This document shows, in pieces, positions 1-8,525 of a stretch of 64,000 bases of DNA. Every line of letters starts with the position of its first letter. Within the stretch, counting starts at the first letter, position 1. Where the stretch lies: contig CAKXHL010000008.1 in NCBI GenBank assembly GCA_934875375.1, positions 28,226-92,225 on the forward strand, read 5' to 3'. A program made the position numbers and the translations under genes. The notes beneath the pieces are model-generated. The model saw nothing but the letters and a program-made list of their open reading frames with translations. It had not been told where the DNA came from and ran no database searches. Source of the DNA: an uncultured bacterium. GTDB lineage: Bacteria; Bacillota; Clostridia; Oscillospirales; Ruminococcaceae.

Positions 1-1355
1 GCGGTTATTCCTTGAGCGAGATCAGTGAATGGGTCTGCGCGGATAAAAAATTGTTTGGCACCGTAAGCGAAATTGTGACCGATTCCAGAAAAATTACGCC
101 GGGTTGTTTGTTTATCGCATTGGAAGGGGAATTTTTTGACGGACATTGTTTTATCACAGAGGCGCTGGAAAAAGGTGCCGTAGCGGCGGTGGCACACAAA
201 AAAGGTGCGGAGCCTGAGGAGAAAACACTGTATGTGGGCAATACCGAGCGGGCGTTGCGGGCACTGGCCAGGCTGCACCGGATTAAAATTGACCCAGTGA
301 CAGTTGGCATTACTGGCAGTGTGGGAAAAACCACTACACGGGAAATGATTGCGGCGGTGGTTCGGCAAAGATATACGACCTTGACTACAAAAGACAATCT
401 CAACAACAATATCGGCATGCCTCAAACCCTGCTGGAGCTGACGCCGGCGCACCAGGCGGCGGTGATCGAGATGGGTATGACCGCATTGGGAGAAATTGAA
501 GAACTGGCTACTACGCTGCTGCCTCAGATTGGCGTTATCACCAATATTGGCGTCTCTCATATGGAACGACTAGGTAGTCAGCAGAATATCCGCCGCGCCA
601 AGTTGGAGATTGTTCAGGGCTTGCGGGAAGGTGCGCCGCTGCTGCTCAATGGGGATGATCCTTTGTTGTGGGGATACGAAAATCCGGCTCTCAAAGTAAT
701 ATTTTACGGCATCGAAAATAAGGACTGTCAAATTACAGCAAAAGATCTGATTGTCCTGATGGGAAGCACGACCTTTACAATTTGCTATCAGGGAGAGAAA
801 TATCCGGCGCATATTCCCTGTATGGGGCAGCATAATGTGCTCAACGCACTGGCGGCCTTTGGAGTGGGCGTCTGCTTGGGAATGGAACCCAAAGAGGCTG
901 CCGCGGCACTGGATAAATACCAGGTAACTGGATGGCGGCAGAAAATCACGCCTTTTCATGGGTTTACTGTGGTAGAAGACTGTTACAATGCAGGTCCGGA
1001 ATCCATGAAAGCGGCGTTGACCACATTGGCAGGAATGCCGTGCGCCGGACGGCGAATTGCCGTATTGGCCGACATGCTGGAACTGGGGTATCTTTCTGAG
1101 CAAGCACACCGGATGACCGGACAGCTGGCGGGACGCATGCACCTGGATGCGGTTTACGCTTATGGAGAAATGGCGCAGCTGATGATAGAAGAGGCAAAAA
1201 ATGCAGGTGTGCCGGATACAGCCTGGTTTCCAGAAAAACAGGCGCTGACCGACTACGTGATTTCTCAAATACAAAAAGGAGATATCCTTTGGGTGAAGGG
1301 CAGCCACGGAATGGCACTGGAAACCCTGATAGAAGCGATTTACAAGCAGCCCTAG
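1..1355 (+). CDS. murF: UDP-N-acetylmuramoyl-tripeptide--D-alanyl-D-alanine ligase, 5' end cut off by the window
   Basis: Last cytoplasmic step in UDP-MurNAc-pentapeptide assembly: ATP-dependent addition of D-Ala-D-Ala. The Mur ligase P-loop GxxGKTTT is visible at about residues 99-106 (counted from the TTG at 12), followed by the central-domain NNNIGMP and ExGM motifs and a C-terminal ligase domain with AVLADMLELG. The frame stays open to the window edge (codons from base 3 read GYSLSEISEW), so a few N-terminal residues probably lie outside; the TTG at 12 is unlikely to be the true start. First gene of the dcw cluster, 65 bp before mraY, and functionally linked to ddl at 24-25 kb. Family assignment is certain; only the exact start is unknown. 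Confidence 0.95.
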   Translation, partial: GYSLSEISEWVCADKKLFGTVSEIVTDSRKITPGCLFIALEGEFFDGHCFITEALEKGAVAAVAHKKGAEPEEKTLYVGNTERALRALARLHRIKIDPVTVGITGSVGKTTTREMIAAVVRQRYTTLTTKDNLNNNIGMPQTLLELTPAHQAAVIEMGMTALGEIEELATTLLPQIGVITNIGVSHMERLGSQQNIRRAKLEIVQGLREGAPLLLNGDDPLLWGYENPALKVIFYGIENKDCQITAKDLIVLMGSTTFTICYQGEKYPAHIPCMGQHNVLNALAAFGVGVCLGMEPKEAAAALDKYQVTGWRQKITPFHGFTVVEDCYNAGPESMKAALTTLAGMPCAGRRIAVLADMLELGYLSEQAHRMTGQLAGRMHLDAVYAYGEMAQLMIEEAKNAGVPDTAWFPEKQALTDYVISQIQKGDILWVKGSHGMALETLIEAIYKQP

Positions 1356-1420
1356 GGGATAAGCTTGTACCCGAAGTTAACGACAACATGCTGCGGTGGA
1401 GCGGCGGATAGGGGCGTATT

Positions 1421-2431
1421 ATGAGGACGTTTATCATTCTAATGACAGCATTATTGGCATTTGGCGTTACCGCTTTGATGGGATTTTGGCTGATCCCACT
1501 ATTGCGGAAAGTCAAATACGGCCAAACCATCTTGGATATTGGACCGATATGGCATAAAAATAAACAAGGAACTCCCACCATGGGCGGATTTTTGTTTATT
1601 GCAGGAGTGCTGGTGGCAGTTACCGTGGGGTATCTTGTCTATATGAGTGCCGGCGGGGGAGAAAATGAAATTTCCCCGGTTTTTGGCACTCGGCTGTTCG
1701 CTGGAGTAGTTATGGCACTGGCATTTGCCTTTCTGGGATTTGTAGACGATTATATCAAAGTAGTCAAAAAGCGTAATTTAGGGCTTACTGCCGGCCAAAA
1801 AATGGTGATGCAGATTTTGATTGCAGCGATTTATCTGATTATTCTTTATCTGGCGGGGGATACTTCCACTGTACTGAGAATTCCGTTTATCGGCAGTTTG
1901 GATTTGGGCTTGTTCTATTATCCGGTTGCATTGTTTATCCTGATTGTTGGAACGGTCAACGCAGTGAATTTGACTGATGGCATTGATGGATTGGCCGGAT
2001 CAGTGACTTTTATTGCCTCTTTGGGATTTATGATCATTGCGGCATTGTTATCCGTCTATGAAATGCAGCTTCTTGCGGTGGCTGTCGCCGGTGCGATGCT
2101 GGGTTTTCTGGTTTGGAATTTCCATCCGGCAAAGGTGTTTATGGGCGATACGGGATCTATGTTTTTAGGCGGATTGGTAGTTGCTATGGGATTTGGCCTG
2201 GGGCTGCCGTTTTTGATTGCCATGATCGGAATTATTTATCTGATCGAAACTCTTTCGGTGATGTTGCAGGTCGCTTCTTTCAAATTGACTGGCAAACGGA
2301 TTTTTAAAATGAGCCCGATTCACCATCATTTTGAGATGAGCGGATGGGGCGAAGTGAAAATTGTGAGTGTATTTTCTTTGGTTACTGCCGCCGGATGCGC
2401 ATTGGCTATTTGGTGGGTTGTGTCTTTATAA
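1421..2431 (+). CDS. mraY: phospho-N-acetylmuramoyl-pentapeptide-transferase
   Basis: Integral membrane enzyme that moves phospho-MurNAc-pentapeptide from UDP to undecaprenyl phosphate, giving lipid I. The 336-residue protein has about ten hydrophobic segments. Family motifs are present: DDYIKVVKKRNLGL near residue 107, NLTDGIDGLAG near 182, and the histidine-rich MSPIHHHFEMSGW near 296. Length is normal. It lies in the dcw cluster between murF and ftsW. No murD follows it, although murD is the usual neighbour in Firmicutes, so that gene must be elsewhere. Confidence 0.97.
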   Translation: MRTFIILMTALLAFGVTALMGFWLIPLLRKVKYGQTILDIGPIWHKNKQGTPTMGGFLFIAGVLVAVTVGYLVYMSAGGGENEISPVFGTRLFAGVVMALAFAFLGFVDDYIKVVKKRNLGLTAGQKMVMQILIAAIYLIILYLAGDTSTVLRIPFIGSLDLGLFYYPVALFILIVGTVNAVNLTDGIDGLAGSVTFIASLGFMIIAALLSVYEMQLLAVAVAGAMLGFLVWNFHPAKVFMGDTGSMFLGGLVVAMGFGLGLPFLIAMIGIIYLIETLSVMLQVASFKLTGKRIFKMSPIHHHFEMSGWGEVKIVSVFSLVTAAGCALAIWWVVSL

Positions 2432-2463
2432 GGGAATTTTTATCTGGAAAGAGGGAAGCTTGG

Positions 2464-3612
2464 ATGGTGCAAAAACAGAACGCGCAAAGAAAAAAGCCGC
2501 ATCCGACGGGCAGAGGAAACATGGATGTTACCTTTTTGGTGCTGGTTCTTCTTCTGCTGACGTTTGGCCTGATTATGCTTTTCTCCGCCAGCTACGCTTA
2601 TGCTTATTACCATGATAATGACAGCTTTTATTACATCAAAAAACAGATGATTTTTGCTTTGGCCGGAGTTGTCGCTATGATTGTAGCATCTAATTTTGAC
2701 TATCGCTATTGGCAGAAACTGGCCACCCCTGTAATGGGCGTTGCGATTGTGTTGTTGATCGTGGTGCTGTTTATGCCCAAGATTGCAGGTGTGCACCGAT
2801 GGATTCCCATTGGAAATTTAACCACATTCCAGCCATCGGAAATCGCCAAATTCGCAGTCGTTATCCTATTCGCCAAAATGATTACCATATACGGAGAAAA
2901 AATGAAGACTTTCCGTTACGGAATACTTCCTTTTTTGATCGTTCTGGGCGTGATCTCCGGATTGATGGTATTAGAACCTCATCTGTCCGGTACCATCCTG
3001 ATCCTGACCATCGGCATTGTCATGATGTTTGTGGGCGGCGTTGATCTGAAGTGGTTTGTTTTGGGAGTGGCCGCATTAGCCGCGGGCGTTGTGGTAGTGG
3101 TCATGATACCTGGCGTGATTCAGTATGCCCAGTCCCGTTTGGAGTATTGGCTGGATCCTTTCGCCGATCCACAGGGCCTGGGGTTTCAAACCATTCAATC
3201 GCTATTGGCCATTGGATCCGGCGGCGTAATGGGGCTGGGACTTGGCAACTCCAGACAAAAATACCTCTATATCCCTGAGCCGCAGAACGACTTTGTCTTT
3301 TCCATTGTCTGTGAAGAATTGGGGCTGGTAGGGGCGTCTATTATTGTGATTTTATTCGCGCTTTTGGTGTGGCGCGGATATGTGATTGCCATTCGGGCGC
3401 AGGATAAATTTGGTGCGATGTTGTCAGTAGGATTGACAACCCAGGTTGGTCTGCAGGCACTTTTGAATATCGCCGTTGTCACAAATACCATCCCAAACAC
3501 CGGTATCAGTTTGCCGTTTTTCTCATATGGTGGTACCGCGCTGATGATGCTGTTAGCGCAGATGGGGGTTATTTTATCTGTTTCCAGGCGTGCGGCGCTG
3601 GAAAAACAATAG
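2464..3612 (+). CDS. ftsW: FtsW/SpoVE-type SEDS peptidoglycan glycosyltransferase
   Basis: SEDS-family membrane protein that polymerises lipid II with a partner class B PBP at the septum. 382 residues with about ten membrane segments; family signatures include the HRWIPIG stretch near residue 112, PSEIAKFA, QNDFVFS(I)VCEELG near 280, and the C-terminal PNTGISLPFFSYGG. The start at ATG 2464 is chosen because GAGGG lies about 8 bases upstream; the open frame reaches back into mraY but lacks a better start. An alternative ATG lies at 2521. FtsW and SpoVE cannot be told apart from sequence alone; the dcw position favours FtsW. Confidence 0.93.
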   Translation: MVQKQNAQRKKPHPTGRGNMDVTFLVLVLLLLTFGLIMLFSASYAYAYYHDNDSFYYIKKQMIFALAGVVAMIVASNFDYRYWQKLATPVMGVAIVLLIVVLFMPKIAGVHRWIPIGNLTTFQPSEIAKFAVVILFAKMITIYGEKMKTFRYGILPFLIVLGVISGLMVLEPHLSGTILILTIGIVMMFVGGVDLKWFVLGVAALAAGVVVVVMIPGVIQYAQSRLEYWLDPFADPQGLGFQTIQSLLAIGSGGVMGLGLGNSRQKYLYIPEPQNDFVFSIVCEELGLVGASIIVILFALLVWRGYVIAIRAQDKFGAMLSVGLTTQVGLQALLNIAVVTNTIPNTGISLPFFSYGGTALMMLLAQMGVILSVSRRAALEKQ

Positions 3613-3627
3613 GAAGGATGATTTTGT

Positions 3628-4755
3628 ATGCGGGTTTTGTTTGTCTGCGGCGGAACAGGGGGGCATATTAACCCGGCTTTGGCTGTGGCTGGCTATTTGA
3701 AAAAGCAGCAGCCAGACACACAGATCTTGTTTGCCGGAAGTCCCTTGGGAATGGAAGCCGGACTGGTACCCAAAGCCGGATTTGATTTTGCTCCCATTAA
3801 AGTAAAAGGCTTTCAGCGGCAGTTCAGCTGGCATAATTTCAAAAACAATATGATGGCGTTGGTTTATCTCACCACATCGGGGCGGCGTTCCCGCCAGATT
3901 CTGCGGGAGTTTCTCCCGGATGTGGTAATGGGTACCGGCGGTTATGTCAGCGGCCCCCTGGTGCGACAGGCAGCGAAAATGGGTATCCCTACTCTAACCC
4001 ACGAGCAGAATGCGTTTCCCGGTGTAACTACCAAGCTGCTGAGCAAATATGTAGACTGTGTGATGCTGGCGGTGCCGGAGGCGAAGAAATATCTCAACCA
4101 AAACGCCAGTTATGTTGTAACCGGAAACCCGGTGAGGGAAGCTTTTTTTACGGCTGACCGAAAAGCGGTGCGAAAAAAAATGGGGTTGGAAGGAAAAATC
4201 TGTGTGCTGTCTTTCGGTGGAAGTTTAGGCGCGCGGCGAGTCAACGAAGCAATGGCGGAATTGATTGCCCACAATCAGAACAACCCTGATATTTTTCATA
4301 TCCATGCCACAGGCGCATATGGTGTGGAACTTTTTCCGCAGCTCTTGCGGCAAAAGGGAATTACAAATAGTAAAACAAATAAAAATTTAGACATAAGGGA
4401 ATATATTTATGATATGCCGGAATGTTTTGCAGCGGCAGATTTGATCATCGGACGGTCTGGTGCCAGTACCCTAAGCGAGTTGGAAGCGGCGGGAAAAGCG
4501 TCGATTCTGATTCCTTCTCCCAACGTAGCGGAGAATCATCAATATCATAATGCAATGACATTGGTGCGAAAAAATGCCGCGGTTGTCATTGAGGAAAAAG
4601 ACTTGACAGGAGCACGGTTGTGCAGCGAATTTGATCAGCTGTGTGCTGAACCGGAAAGGCTGCGCCGTTTGGGCGAAAATGCAGCTAGCCTTGCCATCAA
4701 TGACGCAAATGACCGGATTTACCGGCAGATTATAAAACTTTATTCGGAAAAATAG
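3628..4755 (+). CDS. murG: UDP-N-acetylglucosamine--N-acetylmuramyl-(pentapeptide) pyrophosphoryl-undecaprenol GlcNAc transferase
   Basis: GT28 glycosyltransferase that converts lipid I to lipid II on the inner face of the membrane. 375 residues. N-terminal GGTGGHINPALA loop (residues 8-19), central HEQNAFPG(V)TTKLL, and the C-terminal UDP-GlcNAc site with GRSGASTLSELEAAGKASILIPSPNVAENHQ-type sequence (parts at residues 275-300). It starts 15 bp after ftsW with AGGA upstream, so the two are probably co-transcribed. Confidence 0.97.
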   Translation: MRVLFVCGGTGGHINPALAVAGYLKKQQPDTQILFAGSPLGMEAGLVPKAGFDFAPIKVKGFQRQFSWHNFKNNMMALVYLTTSGRRSRQILREFLPDVVMGTGGYVSGPLVRQAAKMGIPTLTHEQNAFPGVTTKLLSKYVDCVMLAVPEAKKYLNQNASYVVTGNPVREAFFTADRKAVRKKMGLEGKICVLSFGGSLGARRVNEAMAELIAHNQNNPDIFHIHATGAYGVELFPQLLRQKGITNSKTNKNLDIREYIYDMPECFAAADLIIGRSGASTLSELEAAGKASILIPSPNVAENHQYHNAMTLVRKNAAVVIEEKDLTGARLCSEFDQLCAEPERLRRLGENAASLAINDANDRIYRQIIKLYSEK

Positions 4756-4849
4756 GGCTGTCCTATCCCTCCTTTCACCGAAAATGCCTGGGTGCATATG
4801 ATGAAATGAACCGTTCCATTGGACATTTTATCAGAAAGGAAGGGCGTTC

Positions 4850-6103
4850 ATGGATAGATACGAGATTTCGGGCGGTCGGCGCTTGACGGGGGAAATTCAT
4901 GTTCAAGGCGCAAAAAACAGTGTTTTACCAATCCTGGCGGCAACGGTGCTTACCGCAGACCGCTGTGTGATACATAATTGTCCGGCTCTTTCCGATACGG
5001 CGCTGACGATACGGATTCTTCGGACATTAGGTTGCCGTGCCGATTGGCGGCAGGGAAATATTTTTGTGGATTCCAGCGACCTGTCGCATCTGGAAATTTC
5101 CGGTTCATTGACAGGAAAAATGAGATCCTCTATTGTTTTTTTAGGCCCATTGCTGGCCCGTTGCGGTCAGGCGATTATTGCATATCCTGGAGGATGTCGG
5201 CTGGGACCGCGGCCGATTGATTTGCATTTGGACGGATTAAGGCAGATGGGAGCCACTGTGCAGGAGGAAGAGCAGTATCTTCGGTGCTGTGCACCAGGGG
5301 GACTGCAGGGGGCTCGGATTGTTTTATCTTTTCCCAGCGTAGGCGCTACTGAGAATTTGATGATGGCGGCAGTGCTTGCAAAAGGAAAAACAACGCTGAT
5401 TAACTGTGCGTGTGAGCCGGAAATTGTAGATCTGGCGGATTTTCTGATCCGTTGCGGTGCGAAAATTCGTGGTGCAGGGGAAAATACCGTTGAGATCGAA
5501 GGGGTTAGCAGGTTGCATGGATGCGAGCACGTCGTTATCGGCGACCGAATTGCTGCCGCCACCTATCTGGTTGCCGCAGCAATGACTGGCGGAGAAGTCG
5601 TTGTTTCCGGAATAGAACCGGAAAATTTGATGTCTATGCTGGCTGCACTGCAAAAAACAGGCGGCGAGGTTTCTTGGGAGAAAAAGCGCTGCCGGCTAAA
5701 GGCGCCATCCCGCCTCAAAGCATTGCCTCAGGTGAGAACGATGCCATATCCGGGTTTTCCGACGGATGGTCTGCCGCTCTTTTTATCGCTGGCTGCAGTG
5801 GCCAGAGGAACCAGTATTTTTGTGGAGAATATTTTTGAAAATCGGTATAGTAGTGTCCCGTGTTTGCAGAGAATGGGCGCTTTCATTCGGCAGGAGGGAA
5901 AGATCGCTGTGGTAGAGGGCTGCGGCCTATTACATGGGGCAGATGTCTGTGCAGAGGATCTGCGCGGCGGTGCGGGTCTGGTATTGGCGGCGTTGGCAGC
6001 CCAGGGAACCAGCCGTATTGAAGGAATTGAATGGATTGAACGGGGATACGAACATTTCTGCGAAAATCTGACAGCGTTGGGCGCTGAGATTTGGAAAAAA
6101 TAA
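4850..6103 (+). CDS. murA: UDP-N-acetylglucosamine 1-carboxyvinyltransferase
   Basis: First committed step of peptidoglycan synthesis: enolpyruvyl transfer from PEP to UDP-GlcNAc, in the cytoplasm; target of fosfomycin. 417 residues, EPSP-synthase fold. The substrate-binding QGAKN (K22, N23) and the active-site loop GGCRLGPRPIDLH with Cys116 (equivalent to E. coli Cys115) are intact. Preceded by GAAAGGAAGGG. Placement between murG and ftsQ, where many Firmicutes have murB or murC, is typical of some Clostridia. A second murA copy elsewhere in the genome cannot be excluded. Confidence 0.95.
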   Translation: MDRYEISGGRRLTGEIHVQGAKNSVLPILAATVLTADRCVIHNCPALSDTALTIRILRTLGCRADWRQGNIFVDSSDLSHLEISGSLTGKMRSSIVFLGPLLARCGQAIIAYPGGCRLGPRPIDLHLDGLRQMGATVQEEEQYLRCCAPGGLQGARIVLSFPSVGATENLMMAAVLAKGKTTLINCACEPEIVDLADFLIRCGAKIRGAGENTVEIEGVSRLHGCEHVVIGDRIAAATYLVAAAMTGGEVVVSGIEPENLMSMLAALQKTGGEVSWEKKRCRLKAPSRLKALPQVRTMPYPGFPTDGLPLFLSLAAVARGTSIFVENIFENRYSSVPCLQRMGAFIRQEGKIAVVEGCGLLHGADVCAEDLRGGAGLVLAALAAQGTSRIEGIEWIERGYEHFCENLTALGAEIWKK

Positions 6104-6118
6104 AAGGCGGGAATAAAA

Positions 6119-7075
6119 ATGAGCAGAGGAAAGAAAAAACGGGGAGAAACGCACGGGCGCGTACGTTCTCATCCGCGCGGAGGTAAGGCTGAAGGATCCG
6201 CTTTGGTACAGCGAAAGCGCCGCCGCAAAGGAAATAACATTCTCTGGTACCTGCTGATTTTAGTTTTTATGGTCACAACGACAATTGTTTTGACAACTAC
6301 CGTCTTTTTTAAAATCAAAAATATTGCTGTGGCTGGAAGTGAACATTATGACGATCGATCGCTAATCATTTCTTCCGGTATTTTGCTGGAGGAAAATATG
6401 TTTCGCCTCAAAGATCAGCAAATTAAGGAGAAATTAATAGAAGAATACAGCTACATTTCCAAAGTGAAAATCCGCAGAAAGTTGCCGGATACGATTGTTT
6501 TGGAAATCACCGAAGCCACCCCGATCGGTGCCATTGACGCGGGAGCGGGGTATACGTTGATTAGCGAAGAAGGTCGGGTGTTGGAATGCAATACACCGGT
6601 TTTACCGGAAGAAATGCCAATCGTAATGGGATTTTCTGAAGAGACCCCAGAACAGGGCAGCTATCTGGTTGAAGAAGACTCTGAAAACGTCAGACGAATG
6701 CGGCTGGTTATGGAAGCCGCAGAAAAAACCGGCTTTTCCTATTTTAACGTTATCGATCTTTCCGATCCGTATGATCTGAAGCTGTACTATCAGGATGTTT
6801 TCGAAATTATATTAGGTACCGACAGTAATCTGGAATACAAAATGGAATTAATTTTGCAGGTGATCCAAACACAGGATTTGCTCACTAGCTTTCGGGGGAT
6901 CATTGACGCCTCATACGAAGGAGAAGTTTGGACCCGTCCGTCCGGCGGTGTAATGGTGCCGGACGATAGCAGCCAAACAACGGAGGATCCTACCGGCGAT
7001 GACAATTCCACCAGCGATAGTGGCACCAACGGCAGTCAGCCCGAAGATAGCGGATCTGTACCGTCGGCGGAATAG
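6119..7075 (+). CDS. ftsQ: cell division protein FtsQ/DivIB
   Basis: Bitopic division protein of the FtsQ-FtsL-FtsB complex. 318 residues: a very basic cytoplasmic tail (about residues 1-40), one membrane segment (about 42-65), an extracellular POTRA domain beginning FKIKNIAVAGSEHYDD (about 66-135), then the beta domain, and a low-complexity acidic Ser/Thr/Asp-rich tail of about 40 residues. POTRA hallmarks (SYISKVKIRRKLPDTIVLEI) are clear. Starts 15 bp after murA. The long disordered tail is typical of Gram-positive DivIB. Confidence 0.9.
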   Translation: MSRGKKKRGETHGRVRSHPRGGKAEGSALVQRKRRRKGNNILWYLLILVFMVTTTIVLTTTVFFKIKNIAVAGSEHYDDRSLIISSGILLEENMFRLKDQQIKEKLIEEYSYISKVKIRRKLPDTIVLEITEATPIGAIDAGAGYTLISEEGRVLECNTPVLPEEMPIVMGFSEETPEQGSYLVEEDSENVRRMRLVMEAAEKTGFSYFNVIDLSDPYDLKLYYQDVFEIILGTDSNLEYKMELILQVIQTQDLLTSFRGIIDASYEGEVWTRPSGGVMVPDDSSQTTEDPTGDDNSTSDSGTNGSQPEDSGSVPSAE

Positions 7076-7141
7076 AACGGATTTTGTTGGAAATTCTCGT
7101 AAAAAAGTACGAAAAAACCAATGAAATCCGGGGATTCACTA

Positions 7142-7170
7142 TTGAACTGGAAGCGAAAAAATGGTACATT
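7142..7170 (+). promoter_or_regulatory. possible sigma-A promoter for ftsZ
   Basis: TTGAAC at 7142-7147 and TACATT at 7165-7170, separated by 17 bp, inside the 200-bp gap between ftsQ and ftsZ. The match is moderate. A dedicated ftsZ promoter in this gap is common in Gram-positive dcw clusters. Confidence 0.35.
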
Positions 7171-7278
7171 AAAATGAGAAAGTCAGGACATATTTTTTAT
7201 TGACAGCGCGATGCAGGGCTAACATTTTTAAGAGGGGTTCCTGCTTGGGGATAAAAAGAGAACTAGGAGGAAATGAAA

Positions 7279-8394
7279 ATGCTCATGAATTTTGAAATTG
7301 ATAACTACGTCGATAAAGGCGTTGCCATCAAAGTGGTCGGTGTTGGCGGTGGCGGCGGCAACGCAGTAAACCGGATGATTGCTTCCGGTATGCAAAGCGT
7401 AGAGTTCATTTCGCTGAATACGGACAGCCAGGTTCTTTCCTCCTCGAATGCAACACAAAAAATCCAGATCGGTGTAAAATCTACCCGCGGCAAAGGAGCC
7501 GGCGGGCATCCGGAAATCGGACAGAAGGCTGCGGAGGAAAGCCGAGAGGAAATTGCCTCTGCCCTGAAAGGGACAGATATGCTGTTTGTTGCGGCTGGTA
7601 TGGGCGGTGGCACTGGTACGGGCGCCGCACCGATTGTAGCGCAGATTGCCAAGGAAATGGGGATTCTTACCGTTGGTATTGTGACCAAGCCTTTTGCTTT
7701 TGAAGGACGCAGGCGGATGGAACAGGCCGAAATGGGAATTTTGGCGCTGCGAGAACATGTAGACGCTCTAGTCGTGGTTCCTAATGAAAAGCTCAAGTAC
7801 TTATCGGATACCAAAATTACGCTGGTCAACGCCTTTGAGGTGGCGGACGATGTACTGCGCCACGGTGTGCAGAGTATTTCCGATCTGATCAATATTCCGG
7901 GCTTGATTAACCTGGACTTTGCGGATGTAACAGCCGTTATGAAGGATGCGGGACAAGCCCACATGGGAGTGGGCCGCGCTTCCGGCAAAGATAAGGCTGC
8001 GGATGCTGCTGCTGCTGCGATTTCCAGCCCACTTTTGGAGACTTCCATCAACGGTGCAAAAGGCGTGATCATCAACATCATTGCGTCTCCGGATATCAGC
8101 CTGGAAGACGTGGATTTGGCTTCCAGCATGGTACGGGATGTAGCGCATCCGGATGCGAATATTATCTGGGGCGCGGCGCTTGATCCGTCCTTTAACGACG
8201 AAATGCAGGTTACGGTTATCGCCACGAATTTTGAGTCGGAAGAATCTTTCCCGCAACAAGAAAAAGCGCAAGAGGAAAAGCCTGCGGAAAAAGATCCGGC
8301 TTCTGCTATTTTGGAGAGTCTCGGAATCAGCGATGAAGAAGAAAAGCAGGAAATTGATGAGTTCGAAGTGATCCGCAAGATATTTGACCGCTAA
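7279..8394 (+). CDS. ftsZ: cell division GTPase FtsZ
   Basis: Tubulin homologue that forms the Z ring at the cytoplasmic membrane. 371 residues from ATG 7279. The GTP-binding signature GGGTGTG is near residue 107, the GVGGGGGNAVNRM loop near 20-32, and the T7 synergy loop NLDFADV near 210. A Lys/Glu-rich linker leads to a C-terminal peptide ending VIRKIFDR that would bind FtsA/SepF-type anchors. AGGAGG at 7265-7270 is only 2 bases from the upstream in-frame ATG 7273 but 8 bases from ATG 7279, which decides the start. A strong terminator follows. Confidence 0.98.
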   Translation: MLMNFEIDNYVDKGVAIKVVGVGGGGGNAVNRMIASGMQSVEFISLNTDSQVLSSSNATQKIQIGVKSTRGKGAGGHPEIGQKAAEESREEIASALKGTDMLFVAAGMGGGTGTGAAPIVAQIAKEMGILTVGIVTKPFAFEGRRRMEQAEMGILALREHVDALVVVPNEKLKYLSDTKITLVNAFEVADDVLRHGVQSISDLINIPGLINLDFADVTAVMKDAGQAHMGVGRASGKDKAADAAAAAISSPLLETSINGAKGVIINIIASPDISLEDVDLASSMVRDVAHPDANIIWGAALDPSFNDEMQVTVIATNFESEESFPQQEKAQEEKPAEKDPASAILESLGISDEEEKQEIDEFEVIRKIFDR

Positions 8395-8407
8395 AAGATG
8401 CTGTACT

Positions 8408-8440
8408 CCGCGGAATGCCGTTGTGTGTTCCGCGGTTTTT
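8408..8440 (+). terminator. rho-independent terminator after ftsZ
   Basis: Perfect 8-bp stem CCGCGGAA / TTCCGCGG followed by TTTTT, ending the dcw transcript. Confidence 0.85.
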
Positions 8441-8525
8441 CTTTACATGCCCTTGTTTGAAAAATTGGAATAAGAAAACGGCTGTAGGTAACAATAACAA
8501 GAAAACGAATGAACGGAGAGTGCAG

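Noticed and set aside
570..1307. 245-codon frame antisense to murF
   Set aside because: Lies wholly opposite an unmistakable Mur ligase and has no start signal.
7076..7278. Riboswitch between ftsQ and ftsZ
   Set aside because: No known motif; only a moderate promoter and ribosome site are seen.
7305..8378. Long open frame (357 codons) antisense to ftsZ
   Set aside because: Ser/Thr/Ala-rich composition is that of a mirror frame; no ribosome site and ftsZ is certain on the other strand.
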